Positions 1 to 10,846 of a stretch of 64,000 nt of DNA are shown here, piece after piece. The first letter of the stretch is position 1. Each line of letters begins with the position of its first letter. Origin of the DNA: Oxytricha trifallax (Eukaryota > Ciliophora > Spirotrichea > Sporadotrichida > Oxytrichidae); the NCBI GenBank assembly GCA_000711775.1, contig ARYC01002748.1:1-64000 (forward strand), in the 5' to 3' direction. The notes beneath the pieces were generated by a model. It saw only the letters and a program-made list of their open reading frames with translations. It did not search any database and was not told the DNA's origin. A program made the position numbers and the translations under genes.

Positions 1-638
1 TTCAAAATTGGAAGTTTGAGTGCATGCATCTTGAGAGTTATTTTTACTTTCTGATGCAGGGAGGTTTCTCACTGCTTTAATAAGTTTATTTTCTTTCTTA
101 ACTCTTTGTTCCAAGGATTCTAAAGGGTCTCATGGCTTTCATTTTTGGTGAAGCCCTCAACAGTCTCAGGATCTATGACTTAAAACTTAATACCATGATG
201 GTTTTATAGGTGAATTTTTAAATCCCTTGAATGGTTATTTTGCTTATTGCAATAAGGGCAGAAATATTTTTCATCTATCTTATCATGCTTAAGATAGAGC
301 TTGGGCTTGTTAGAATGCTACTCTAAGATATGACGCTTAAGAGCAGATTTATAAGTGAAGTACCTCTCACACTCTTCACATAAATGTAATGCTTTAATTT
401 CATTGTTCTCTTCCTCCTCTTCAACCATTTTTATTGGAACTTCGCATTGAATTTCTTAGCTCTGCATTTCTTTTTAACAACTGAATTGTTATTCAAAGTC
501 TGAGACCTAAGGTTAGAGAATTTCAAGTTCGTACTAGGTAAATGCATCACAAGTCTCTATTTTCTTTTGATTCATGAAGGAAAGTTTTTGCTGGCTAATG
601 CCAAGTAATGCCGCTTTTCTTAGTAAGTTGCCGCTCAT
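1..638 (-). pseudogene. TBE A 57-kDa zinc-finger/kinase gene, 5' part
   Basis: The start is the ATG at 638-636 (MSGNLLRKAALLG), as in the other copies. The protein has two C2H2 zinc fingers at about residues 75-130, then a linker. The kinase half is cut off by the window edge. A 1-nt deletion near 145 shifts the frame. The same deletion, with the same neighbouring substitutions, occurs in copy B but not in D, F or G. Role unknown: the family protein joins DNA-binding-type fingers to a kinase-like domain. Confidence 0.8.
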
Positions 639-775
639 TTTATAAATACTATTAATAATTATATAAGCTGTTTAAATTCTACCTTAATATACAAGTAAGA
701 GCATATCCTCAAAGATTTAGAAAGGTTTAATGGGAACAGAGTGAGAGACATTAGTTTTATATTTCTTAAATTTTG

Positions 776-1200
776 AAATAATTTATATATTATTTCATCC
801 ATTTTATACATTAAAATGCACCTAAATGTGCTTTGGGGAGTTAGGTGGTGCTCCTAAATATGTTCTCGCAAATTTAGGAGGGGAAGTTTTAAAATTAAAT
901 TTTTTTAATGCACCACCTAATACGGTTTTGACTTTAATTTAACCTCCTAATTAAGTTTTAAATAAATTAGGAGCAGCACCTAATTAAATTAATTATTATT
1001 AGGAGCAATTTATGGAGAAAGTTTGATAAAAATGGAAGTCAAATTTTGAAACTTGGAGAAAGTTCCTCCATGTTTATCTATTTATCTGATTCAGGTTGAC
1101 CTTCAAGTGGATCTCCCTATTTAGTAGTAAAATTTTAGTAAGTTTAGAATGGATATCCATAATTTTAATTTTCATTAACATTTATAGAAACTCGAAGCAA
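776..1200. other. TBE A internal spacer between divergent 57-kDa and 22-kDa genes
   Basis: Non-coding spacer rich in the short motifs TTAGGAGG, CCTCCTAA and TTAGGTGGTGC in both orientations. The same motif field lies between these two genes in C, D, F and G. Its position between two divergent starts suggests a bidirectional control region. That role is inferred from position only. Confidence 0.5.
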
Positions 1201-1201
1201 G

Positions 1202-1988
1202 ATGGAGTCTATGAATGATGCAATGAAGAGAATTTAATCTCAAGATTTAATAGGAAAATTCAGAAGTAAAGAAGATCTTTACAGATACTTGGTATAGCAA
1301 GGTTAGTTTTCACTTATAACTTACTTATTAACCATAGTTGGATTGTTCTTGCCAACACAGGAGGGAACAAAAATTTCATTCTTAAAAGCATTGTTAAGTG
1401 AAGAGAAAAAAGCTTTTAAGTCTAATGAAATCAGAATGATCGAGATACCTAACTACCCTGAAATTTCAGTAACAAATCTCTATGATGATGCTATTAGTGA
1501 TCCAGATGTTGCTCTTTACCTTCCATCAAAACTTCAACTCTCTAATAAGTTGCCAGAGAGATACTTTTTCTTTGGTGTCCTTGGAACTCTGAAACCTGAG
1601 TACTTATATGAAGTTATTAAGAAGCTCACAAGAAACGCTATAGCATCTCTCCTGAAGAAAAAGAGAAGCAGGGAATTAAAATCAGCGACACCTGGCTATA
1701 GGAACTATAAGAGCATCCATTCATCTCTAGTAAGCTTAGTCTTCTAACTTTATAGAAAAACCAGGTACTGCTATATACTTGATGAAAGAGCTCAGCAAAT
1801 TAAACAGAGAGAGAAAGTCTCAAGTAAAGCAAAATTGAGTAAGAGACTCTTCAAAGATTTCTAAAAGCCAGACGAGATGAACATAGATGCAGGGGCTGGC
1901 ACTGAGAGAAGAAACAGGGCCCAAGCAAGCCTTAAGAAGAAGAAAAGAAAGAGAAGCCAAATCCCTTTACGGGAAATTTAATATGTGA
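1202..1988 (+). pseudogene. TBE A 22-kDa protein gene (intron 1302-1337)
   Basis: The start ATG at 1202 gives MESMNDAMKR. A 36-nt intron (1302-1337, GTTAGT...ATAG, donor mutated from GTAAGT in other copies) joins ..YL.QQ to VGLFLPTQEGTK. The well-conserved core includes IPNYPEISVTNLYDDA and a FFFGVLGTL stretch. After the core the frame slips near 1620 and the 3' part is read in another phase, so the copy is damaged. The protein has no recognised domain. It faces the transposase gene: the two stop codons are about 7 nt apart and convergent. Confidence 0.75.
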
Positions 1989-1994
1989 ATTTAT

Positions 1995-3042
1995 TCATTC
2001 GTTTAAATCTAAAACTTATATGTATACACAAATTCTCCCTTCTCTTGCGCACACTTTTGCTTTATCATCGCTGACTCTCTTTGCAGCACTCTTAATAAAA
2101 TCTACTGTATCTATCTTCAAGTAATGCATCAATGATAGAGTAGGAGTTTCTTGTAGTGGCCTTTCAATAACCCCCAATATAATTCAATACCATTGAACTG
2201 AGGACTGTAGGGAACATTAAATGCAGGTTTTATGTTTAGCCTTTCATATTCCTTCCTTGTGTCTTTAGTTTTATGGACAGATAAGTTATCTACAAACAGA
2301 ACAATCTCTTAGTCGGCGTTCTTATCTCTGAGTTATTATAAGAACTTAATATATAATTCATTCTTTATAGAACGAGAGTGAATAACATAAGTCTCGAGGC
2401 CGTTATCTTCGCTTATTCCACCAAGAATTGCATGAGTTTATACCTTAACCTTTTAATCATAAACTTCTATATTACTATACCTCTTATACAAAGACCTCGA
2501 TATGAAGATATTAAACGTGAATACTGCCTCTCAGAGTGAATGAACTTTATATAATACTCTTAAGCCCTCTGCATTTAATCGAATATATAATTAAAATTAT
2601 CCTTATAAAATGGAACATTAAAGTCAATCACTCTCTTAATGCGATTGACTATCTTGTAAGATATTCCGTTATTTTTATATATGTTAGCTATAGATAAAGC
2701 AGATATGTGAAGCTCAGGAAATTGGCGATGAAACATCACAGCCCTCTAGGCCAGAGAGAAGTGAGCCCAGTATTTAAGAGTCTTATCATTAATTAGATAA
2801 TCGATATGATGCCGCTAAAATTTTAAAGGTCTCTTAGGCTTAGAATTAAGATGCTATCTCTTTAAATTCAATGCTAGTAGACAGTGAGACCTCACAGTTG
2901 CTGGTGATTTATGGAGTAGCCTTGCTATAGACGTATAATTCAGAACAGGCTTGAGTTATTCACTATATTCATCACATCAATATCGCAACTTAAACAATAA
3001 ATCTATATAGTCACTGTCATAAACTGACCCCAAACTCCGCAT
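1995..3042 (-). pseudogene. TBE A 42-kDa DD34E transposase, degraded
   Basis: IS630/Tc1-type transposase of TBE elements. It starts at 3042 (MRSLGSVYD..) with a helix-turn-helix near the N-terminus. The second acid is intact (LFVDNLSVHK) and so is the third (PQFNGIELYWG). At the first catalytic site, where others read HADEAVF, this copy has a 1-nt deletion and GAG in place of the Asp codon, so it should be inactive. Confidence 0.8.
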
Positions 3043-3052
3043 ATACTCACTT

Positions 3053-3169
3053 AAAATACTAATATTTAAACATTAAACCACTACATAAACCCTAATAAAT
3101 TATGCACTAATAGTCTACTTTTATCAATCAAAATCTCAATCAAACTACTGAACGGGTTTTGGGGTTTTG
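3053..3169. repeat. TBE A right terminal inverted repeat
   Basis: About 117 bp matching the ITRs of C, D, F and G, ending GGTTTTGGGGTTTTG. The following AAT is the target copy. Confidence 0.85.
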
Positions 3170-3171
3170 AA

Positions 3172-4449
3172 TGCAGAGCTAAGAAATTCAATGCGAAGCA
3201 CAAATAAAAAATGGCTCATGAGGAGAAAGAGAAAAAATAAATTAAAGGCATTGCATTAATGTGAAGAGTGTGAGAAGAACTTCACTTATAAATCTGCTCT
3301 TAAGCGTCATATCTTAGAGCAGCATTCTAACAAGCCCAAGCTCTATCTTAAGCATGATAAGATAGATGAAAAATATTTCTGCCCTTATTGCAATAAGCAA
3401 AATAACCATTCAAGGGATTTAAAAATTCACCTATAAAACCATCATGGTATTAAGTTTTAAGTCATAGATCCTGAGACTGTTGAGGGCTTCACCAAAAATG
3501 AAAGCCATGAGACCCTTTAGAATCCTTGGAACAAAGAGTTAAGAAAGAAAATAAGCTTATTAAAGCAGTGAGAAACCTTCCAGCTTCTGCGATAGTGAAA
3601 ATCACTCTGAAGATACAAGCACTAAAGCTTCCAATTTTAAATGTAATTGACCTTAAAGAATGTAAGGAAAGTTATCTTATACTTGAGGACAAGTTTGAGA
3701 AAAAGGTCATAACTGATAAGCAGTTCGCATACAAGATTTATCCATTCAACTACTTTAAATGCGATGACAAGTATCAAATGGAATTTGTCAATGAGTACTA
3801 AGCTCTTACTAAAGCAAGGGATAGACAGTGCAGATTTATAATTAAGCTCGATGCAATACTGCTTGCTCAAGATCATGTTGCTTTTCGCCTACCCTCTATA
3901 TTAAATGACATTAAGAGACTACATTTAAGATTAAAGGATTCCAAAGTAGCTACCTCTTATTCTTACAAATGTTTGCAAAGGCATAGAAGAGTTGCACACT
4001 TTAGGATATGTTCATAGAGACTTGAAGCTTGAGAATATAATGCTTGACTTTTCACCTCTCAGAGTAATAATAATTGATTTCAATAGATCATAAAGAGTTG
4101 TAGCTTCAGGACTTGGCAACGTTTATGGTACTCCTGGATACTTTCCAGAAAGGGAGGACTGGAGAGATGGTGATATTAAGTGGGATGTTTGGGCTCTCAC
4201 AGCAATTATTGCTGAATGCGATATGCCAAGAAATAATTACTAAAGCTGTAAGAGAGAGAAAGAGTCAAAGAAGAGAATACAGCTAAATTTAGACTAAAAT
4301 AAGATAAAAGGTAAAATTGAAGATATGTATGAGTAGATATTCATTAGCCTAACCATAGAGCGGACCATTCAATAGACTAAATTTTAAGTTTGATAGGTGA
4401 AATAAAGTAAAGAAAGTTGCCTCATTATGCCAAAGTACTGATAGAGTGA
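3172..4449 (+). pseudogene. TBE B 57-kDa zinc-finger/kinase gene, 3' part
   Basis: This part encodes two zinc fingers (CEECEKNFTYKSALKRH.. and CPYCNKQNNHSRDLKIH), a linker, then a kinase-like domain with HRDLKLENIM, DFN in place of DFG, GTPGYFPEREDW and WDVWAL. It ends at TGA 4447-4449. It is interrupted by element A and by frameshifts near 3505, 3710-3830 and 3900-3990. The 1-nt deletion near 3490 is shared with copy A. Confidence 0.8.
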
Positions 4450-4493
4450 AAAGTAAAAATAAAAAACCTCTAATAAACAATAATTTAGATTAT

Positions 4494-4610
4494 ATTTAAA
4501 CCCTAATCTCCTATATTAATCCTATTAAAACCCGAATAAAGCATGAACTAATAGTCTAATTTTATCAATCAATATCTTAATCAAACTACTGAAGAGGTTT
4601 TGGGGTTTTT
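4494..4610. repeat. TBE B right terminal inverted repeat
   Basis: Degenerate ~117-bp ITR ending GGTTTTGGGGTTTTT. ATT follows. Confidence 0.8.
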
Positions 4611-4635
4611 ATTAAGAACTAAGTAACATTTTTAA

Positions 4636-5390
4636 AATTGCCTTGATAAGAAGCTATAAGTTCTAAATTTATTGAACCTCATAGAAAAATAAATAAAATT
4701 TAATATAAATTGCTTTGAAAAAAGCTATGAGTTCAAAATTTTTAGAATCTCATAGTGAACTATGTAAAATTTAATATAAATTTCCTTGATAAAAAGCTAT
4801 GAGTTCGTAATTATTTTAATTAATAGAAAACTAAGTTTTATTTATAATATATTGCCTTGATAAAAACATATGAGTTTATAATTATTTAATCTCATAGAAG
4901 ACAGTTATATTTATAATAAATTGCTTTAATAAAAACCTATGAGTTTGTAATTATTTTAATTTCATAGAAGACTTAGTTATATTTATAATAAATTGCTTTA
5001 ATAAAAACCTATGAGTTTGTAATTATTTTAATTTCATAGAAGACTTAGTTAAATTTAATTTATAAATTACCTTGATAAAAATCTATGAGTTCGTAAATAA
5101 TTAAATCTCTTGTAGGAAGAAGTTATATTTATAAATTGCCTTAATAAAAAGCTTGAGTTCGTAATTATTTGAATCTTATAGAAGATTAAGTTTAATTTAT
5201 AAATTACCTTGATAAAAAGCTTAAGTTCGTAATTATTTGAATCATATAGAAGATTAAGTAAAATTAAAAATATTGCCTTGGTAAAAAGCTCATTGTTTGA
5301 AATTTATTTAATCTCATAGAAGACTAAGTAAAATTTATAAAAATGCCTAGATAAAAAGCTTTGAGTTCGAAATATTTAGAATTCATATAC
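4636..5390. repeat. Tandem array of ~11 degenerate ~70-bp units
   Basis: Each unit begins ATTGCCTTGATAAAAAGC, continues with a TATGAGTTCGTAATTATTT-like segment, then AATCTCATAGAAGACT and an AT-rich tail. Unit lengths are about 65-73 bp. Two adjacent units near 4919-5055 are almost identical, while the outer units have diverged. This suggests a minisatellite with recent local homogenisation. No coding potential is evident. Confidence 0.85.
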
Positions 5391-5394
5391 ACTA

Positions 5395-5560
5395 TAAGTC
5401 GTAATGTGAGTAGAGAGAAACTCTTACATGAGAGTGTTATTGAGGTTAAAAAGCAAAAGACGCGCAAAAGAAGATACTATGATGTTGAATTGCAAGCTGA
5501 TTCTTAGTAAAAAGCAGGATCTGATTCAGTCATTACTAATGTTTGTGAAGATTAAGGTAT
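5395..5560 (+). CDS. Coding-like island (MDS candidate)
   Basis: An open frame reads SREKLLHESVIEVKKQK, then a basic RKRRYY segment, then VELQADSQQKAGSDS. It uses TAG TAA for QQ and has a composition unlike the AT-rich surroundings. A possible splice donor or IES junction follows (AAGGTATTTAC). No homology is recognised. It may be one macronuclear-destined segment of a larger gene, possibly continuing at about 5705-5820 after an AT-rich gap. Confidence 0.4.
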
Positions 5561-5704
5561 TTACATAAAGTATATCCTTGTTAAATCTTAATTACTCTAA
5601 TTAGCTAGTAATAGCTATAACAGTGACCTAGCTAACATGCTTATTTCTATAACAATTATATGACTTGATTAACATTGAATTCCTGTAATAACATACTTTT
5701 ACTT

Positions 5705-5825
5705 AATGATCAACAAGACTGGTGCTTAACCAATGAAGTATAACTAGAAACAAAATAAGAAAAAAGGATGAAGATGAGAAGCAGGAATGATTTTCAGAAA
5801 TTTAGATAGAGCTAATAAAATCTGT
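5705..5825 (+). CDS. Coding-like island (MDS candidate)
   Basis: An open frame reads DQQDWCLTNEVQLETKQEK followed by a basic RMKMRSRNDF stretch. It lies about 145 bp downstream of a similar island and could be its next segment after an intron or IES. The product is not recognised. Confidence 0.35.
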
Positions 5826-5911
5826 ATTATAATAATAATAAGTGTGAATTAAATAATAAATTAACCTTTATTTCAAGTTTTTTTCATACTTTTAATAAAC
5901 ATAAAGAATGA

Positions 5912-6928
5912 ATAATATTAAGCGAGTATAATCAAAATGAGGAGATCGTTATAAAGAAATCAAAAATGCAATCAAATAAGATTATGTTCTAATCAAGTTT
6001 TACTAATGTTTTTTTAACTGTAGCTATTTCGAATTAATTTCATTTGTTACTAATCACTCAACTAATTAACTAATTAAACATGTATTATTCTGATAATTAA
6101 ATTTTATAAACTTTTCCAAATCATTTCTATTTTAGGGCATCTTAGTAGTTGTAGCTGTAGCAGTCTTCGAGTTTCTTAATCAAAATTTCTTCGATATCTT
6201 CAAGGTATCTTCAGGGTATCTTCATGATATTTTCCTCAAAAATCAAAAAATGAAAATTAATGGAGTTTAACAATAATAACAATAACAATAACAATAGCAA
6301 CAACAGTAATAACAATAATTAAGTCAAAATTAGCTATAATTAAAGAGCAGGGATTTTTACCAAAAAATCAAATTTTTCATAAATTTCAAGTTTAAAGTCT
6401 CAATTTTAAGGATGATAATTTAAGTGATGATGAAAATGAAGAATAAAATCAGAGATTTTAAGAATTTTTAAATTCTCATGAATTTACAAGTGCTCTTTAA
6501 TTATAGCTAATTTTGACTTAATTATTGTTATTACTGTTGTTGCTATTGCTATTGTTATTGTTATTATTGTTAAACTCCATTAATTTTCATTTTTTGATTT
6601 TTGAGGAAAATATCATGAAGATACCCTGAAGATACCTTGAAGATATCGAAGAAATTTTGATTAAGAAACTCGAAGACTGCTACAGCTACAACTACTAAGA
6701 TGCCCTAAAATAGAAATGATTTGGAAAAGTTTATAAAATTTAATTATCAGAATAATACATGTTTAATTAGTTAATTAGTTGAGTGATTAGTAACAAATGA
6801 AATTAATTCGAAATAGCTACAGTTAAAAAAACATTAGTAAAACTTGATTAGAACATAATCTTATTTGATTGCATTTTTGATTTCTTTATAACGATCTCCT
6901 CATTTTGATTATACTCGCTTAATATTAT
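5912..6928. repeat. Large inverted repeat: 438-bp arms around a 141-bp centre
   Basis: Left arm 5912-6349 and right arm 6491-6928 are reverse complements with no net length difference. The only mismatch found by eye is one base in the Asn/Gln-type triplet tract (AAC versus AGC). The arms contain a (AAC/AAT)n-like tract and a TATCTTCAAGG/TATCTTCAGGG direct repeat. Such near-identity implies recent origin or continued correction. No transposon gene lies in the arms. Confidence 0.95.
6350..6490 (+). CDS. Coding-like centre of the inverted repeat
   Basis: One frame through the unique centre reads FLPKNQIFHKFQ, then SLNFKDDNLSDDENEE, then FQEFLNSHEFTSAL without TGA, and continues into both arms. 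The acidic DDNLSDDENEEQ segment looks like real protein rather than chance. It may be an MDS lying between inverted copies of neighbouring DNA. Product unknown. Confidence 0.35.
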
Positions 6929-8100
6929 CAAATTTATTGACATTGAAAATGTTGATTCATTTCTATAGTCTTTCATATTATTGATTTTCCAAAAGATTTA
7001 AATGCGATTTTTTTATTATTTTATGAAACATTATTTAATAACTAAATAAAACAAGTTTGCTCTCAATATATGAGAATTAAAATTTGATTAAAATAATTAT
7101 ATTAAATTATAGTGAATCTTTAATAAAAAACAAGTACCTAATCATTTAATTTTTATGATGATTTACAATAAAATTTTATGTCAAGATTTATTTTCTAAAT
7201 CAAAGAGCATGAAATATTAGAAAATAATTTTAAAAAATAGAAAATTTGCAATGTTTATTTCGCCATTTTGTTTGAATTTATAATAAATGTCTTATTAATA
7301 TAACTGGAAATTGGTAAAAAAATATTAATAGTTACTTTAGAAATAAAATGATCTAATATTATAAAAATAATAATATATATTGTCATAAATCAATTATATA
7401 TATAATAATGATAAATGATCTTTATTAATAATAAAAGAAAAAATGAAATAATGATATATAAATTGATAATGTATTATAAAATAAAAATGATAAAATATTT
7501 AAATTATCCATTGTCAAAAAGATTTGGCTTAATAAATGATATTAATATAACTTGAAAAATTGAATGATTTTTTAAAATAACTTTGCCTATTTGATTCATT
7601 TAAAAGGTTCTATAACATAACTCGTAGTGATTCATTAACAGTATAGAAGTAATCAATGATATTTTTGTATATATCTATTCTACTTGATAATAAAATTCTA
7701 AACATATCAAGATGTCTCTAAATTATCTTGAATAGTGAAACTTCATATAACGGCAAATATAACAAATGCAAGTAATTACATTGGAAATAGTCTAAAAGTG
7801 GAATAGTAAATAAATGATATAATCATAAATTTCTTCAGATTTTAATACCTTGGATTGATCAATAAGATATAATATCATGTATTGAAAGAAAATGATAAAG
7901 ATACAATAATATTGAATGAATAAAAAAAATTGAAGTAAAAAAAGTTTAAAAAAAGATCTAAAAGGTATTTATACAATAGAAGAATAATTGAGCAAAAATT
8001 AGAATGACAAATTAGAGGATAGATTAATATAAAGAATTAAAAATTAAATATAAATAACTTAAAAATAAAAGAAAAAATTGTATCTAGCATTATATGTGTA
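6929..8100. other. AT-rich germline DNA, no gene seen
   Basis: Very AT-rich (about 80-85%), with poly-A/T runs and short repeats of ATAATA type. No convincing coding island, RNA gene or element terminus was found. Confidence 0.5.
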
Positions 8101-8315
8101 ATGGTCCTATTAGACACTTGAGTGTAATGATGTAATATCCTCCCCTTTACAATCTAACTCCATGAAAAAAATATTTGTTTCTTCTCGCCGCAAATACAGC
8201 GAGAAAAAAAAATATATTTTTCCTGGAGTCAGAGTGTTAGTGGGGAGGGGGTATTACACATATACCGGAGAAGAAAAATATTTTTTCCTGTAGTTAGAGT
8301 GTAAGGAGGGGTATT
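8100..8315. repeat. Short hairpin repeat hit by TBE C
   Basis: Contains an imperfect hairpin: CAATCTAACTCCATGAAAAA near 8152 pairs with a TTTTTCCTGGAGTCAGAGTG arm near 8220. A related half-unit follows (GTATTACACATATACCGGAGA..). The second unit is interrupted by TBE C after GTATT and continues at 12382 with ATTACACATATACAG. The intact unit at about 8250 therefore serves as an internal picture of the empty site. It looks MITE-like, but that is inference. Confidence 0.7.
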
Positions 8316-8432
8316 AAAAACCCCAAAACCCTTTCAGTAGTTTGATTGATAAAAGTAGACTATTAGTGCATACTTTATTAGGGTTTTAATAGGGTTTAAG
8401 TAGGGGTTTAATGTTTAAATATTAGTAATTTA
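8316..8432. repeat. TBE C left ITR
   Basis: Begins AAAAACCCCAAAACCCTTTC, a telomere-like C4A4 terminus, and pairs with 12265-12381. Confidence 0.88.
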
Positions 8433-8441
8433 AATTATTAT

Positions 8442-9489
8442 ATGCGAAGTTTGGGGTCTGTTTATGACAGTTAGTATATAGATTTATTGTTTAAGTTACG
8501 ATATGGATGCGAAGAATATAGTGAATAACTCAATCCTGTTCTAGATTATACGTCTATAGCAAGGCCACTCCATAGATCTCCAGCAACTATGAAGTCTCAC
8601 TGTCTATTTGCATTGAATTTAAAGAGATAGCATCTTAATTCTAAGCCTAAGAGACCCTTAAAATTTTAGCAGCATCATATTGAATATCTTATTAATGATA
8701 AGACTCTTAAATACTGGGCTCATTTCTCTCTAGCCTAGAGGGCTGTGATGTTTCATCGCCAATTTCCTGAGCTTAACATATCTGCTTAATCGATAGCTAA
8801 CATATATAAAAAGAACGGAATATCTAACAAGACAGTCAATTGCATTAAGAGAGTGATTGACTTTAATGTTCCATTTTATAAGAGTAATTTAAATTATATA
8901 TTCGATTAAATGTAGAGGTCTTAAGAGCATAATATAAAGTTTATACACGCTAATGAAGCTGTATTTACGTTTAATACCTTCATTTCTAGGTCTTGGTATA
9001 AGAGGTACAGCAACATTGAAGTATATGATTAAAAGGTTAAGGTTTAAACTCATGCAATACTAGGTGGAATAAGTGAAGTTAGTGGCCTCGAGACTTATGT
9101 TATTCACCCTCGTTCTGTAAAGACTGAATTATATATTAAGTTCTTGCAATAATTCAGAGATAAGTACGCTGACTAGGAGATTATTCTATTCGTTGATAAC
9201 TTGTCAGTTCATAAAACTAAAGACTCAAGGAAGGAATATGAAAGGCTAAATATAACGCCTGTATTAAATGTTCCTTACAGCCCTTAGTTCAATGGAATTG
9301 AATTATATTGGGGGTTATTGAAAGGTCATTATAAGAAATTGCTATCTACCATCTGATGCATGATTTAAAGAGAGATACAGTCGATTTTATTAAGAGTGCT
9401 GCCTAAAGAGTCAGTGATGAGAAAGCTAAAGTATGGCAAGAGAAGGGAGATTTTGTGTTTATAAATAAGTATTAGATTTATACGAATGA
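8442..9489 (+). pseudogene. TBE C 42-kDa DD34E transposase, catalytic Asp lost
   Basis: Starts at ATG 8442 (MRSLGSVYD). A helix-turn-helix-like segment follows (SIARPLHRSPATMKSH). The catalytic core has the DNLSVHK and PQFNGIELYWG blocks, which place the second acid and the Glu 34 residues apart. The first catalytic site reads HANEAVF: GAT has become AAT (Asp to Asn), which should abolish catalysis. Small indels (near 8496 and in the last 150 nt) also disturb the frame. It converges with the 22-kDa gene. Confidence 0.85.
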
Positions 9490-9495
9490 ATAAGT

Positions 9496-10283
9496 TCACA
9501 TATTAAATTTGCCCGATAAGGGATTTGGCTTATCTTTCTTTTCTTCCTCTTAAGGCTTGCTTGGGCCCATGTTTCTTCTCTTAGTGCCAGCCCCTGCATC
9601 TATGTTCATCTCGTCTGGCTTTTAGAAATATTTGAAGAGTCTTACTCAATTCATGCTTTACTTAAGACTTTCTCTCTTTGTTTAATTTGCTGCGCTCTTT
9701 CATCAAGTATATAGCAGTACCAGGTTTTTCTATAAAGTTAGAAGACTTATCTTACTTTAGATGAAAGGATGCTTTGAAGTTCCTACATCCAGGCATCACT
9801 TATTTTAATACCTTGCTTCTCTTTTTCTTCAGGAAAGATGATGTATCGTTTCTTGTGAGCTTCTTAAATAACTTCATTTAAGTACTCAGGTTTCAGAGTT
9901 GCAAGAACACCAAAGAAGAAAAGTTTCTCTCTGGCAACTTATTAGAGAGCTGTAGCTTTGATGAAAGGTAGAGAGCTACGTCCGGATCACTCTAAGCATC
10001 GTCAAATAGGTTTGTCACTGATATTTCAGGCTAGTAAGGTATCTCTATCATCCTAATTTCATGAGACTTAAAAGCTTTTTTCTCTTCACTCAGTAAGGCT
10101 TTAAGAATGAGATTTTAGTTCCCTCCAAAGTCGGCAAGAACAATCCAACAATAATGGATTTATTAATCTTACTTAAGAATTACCTTGCTATACCAAATAT
10201 CTATAAAGGTCCTCTTTACTTCGAAATTTTCCTATTAAATCTTGAGATTAAATTCTCTTCATTAAATCATTCATAGACTCCAT
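9496..10283 (-). pseudogene. TBE C 22-kDa protein gene
   Basis: Start ATG at 10283 (MESMND..). The core IP.YPEISVTNLFDDA is recognisable. The intron at the family position is present but altered (the donor region reads CAAGGTAATTCTT). Several indels break the frame, so this is a damaged copy of the unknown TBE protein. Confidence 0.75.
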
Positions 10284-10846
10284 CTTGCTTCCTCTTTCTA
10301 GAAATATTAATGAAATTTAAATTATGGATATCCATTCTAAGTTTATTAAAATCTTACTAATAAATAGGGAGGACCTACTGGAGGTCAACCTAGAAAAGAT
10401 ATGCGGAGAAGCATTGAAAAACTTGCTCCAAGTTTCACAGATTGATTTCCATTTTTATCAAACTATCTCCATTAAATTGCTCCTAATAATGTTTAATTAT
10501 ATTAGGAGGACCTCCAAATTAAGTTCAAACTTTATTAGGAGTTAAATTTTAAGGTTAAAACTTAATTAGGAGCATATTAAATTTAAAAATGTTTAATAAT
10601 TTTACCTCCAAATTATGTTCAAACTTAATTTTGAGGACCTCCTAGAGAAACAAAACTTCATTAGGAGTATTTTAATTTACTAAAATGTATAAAATTCTCA
10701 TTAAATATGTTAATTTACAGTCTTTTATGGTTAGTTCATGTTCTTACCTCTCAGCAAAGAAACTACCAGAGTGTCTTATACTCTACTATAATAGTTTATC
10801 TCGATAGATTTTATCATTATTATAATAAAATATATCAGAAAACTAA
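10284..10846. other. TBE C spacer with TTAGGAG motif field
   Basis: Non-coding spacer between divergent genes. It repeats TTAGGAG and CTCCTAA-type motifs about every 30-60 bp, as in the other TBE copies. A control function is inferred from position. Confidence 0.5.

Larger units (their letters stand above)
1..3169 (-). mobile_element. TBE transposon A (left end outside window), inserted in TBE B
   Basis: Telomere-bearing element in reverse orientation. From left to right it has the 5' part of the zinc-finger/kinase gene (minus), the 22-kDa gene (plus), the transposase gene (minus) and a ~117-bp terminal inverted repeat ending in G4T4-type sequence at 3169. The next three bases are AAT, after which the coding sequence of another TBE zinc-finger gene resumes. 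This shows insertion into element B at an ANT target, as known for TBEs. The left terminus and the 3' half of its kinase gene lie outside the window. The copy is damaged: frameshifts in the zinc-finger gene and loss of the first catalytic acid in the transposase. Confidence 0.9.
3170..4610 (+). mobile_element. TBE B, 3' fragment to the right of the TBE A insertion
   Basis: Right-hand part of a second TBE: the rest of its zinc-finger/kinase gene and the right ITR ending at 4610, followed by ATT. The left half must lie beyond the left end of element A, outside the window. Reading resumes at the codons for MQS..EIQCE, exactly where an intact copy (D, near 28700) has AAATGCAGAG. Confidence 0.88.

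Noticed and set aside
3637..3876. Minus-strand ORFs in TBE kinase genes (also near 42700, 43500, 47050, 47700 and 48000)
   Set aside because: They lie antisense to recognised zinc-finger/kinase coding sequence and are not conserved as proteins.
4636..5390. CRISPR-like array
   Set aside because: Units are contiguous and degenerate without unique spacers, and the organism is a eukaryote.
8311..8345. C4A4/G4T4 tracts as true telomere addition sites or chromosome ends
   Set aside because: Each is the outer end of a TBE inverted repeat with a 3-bp target copy, and DNA continues on both sides.
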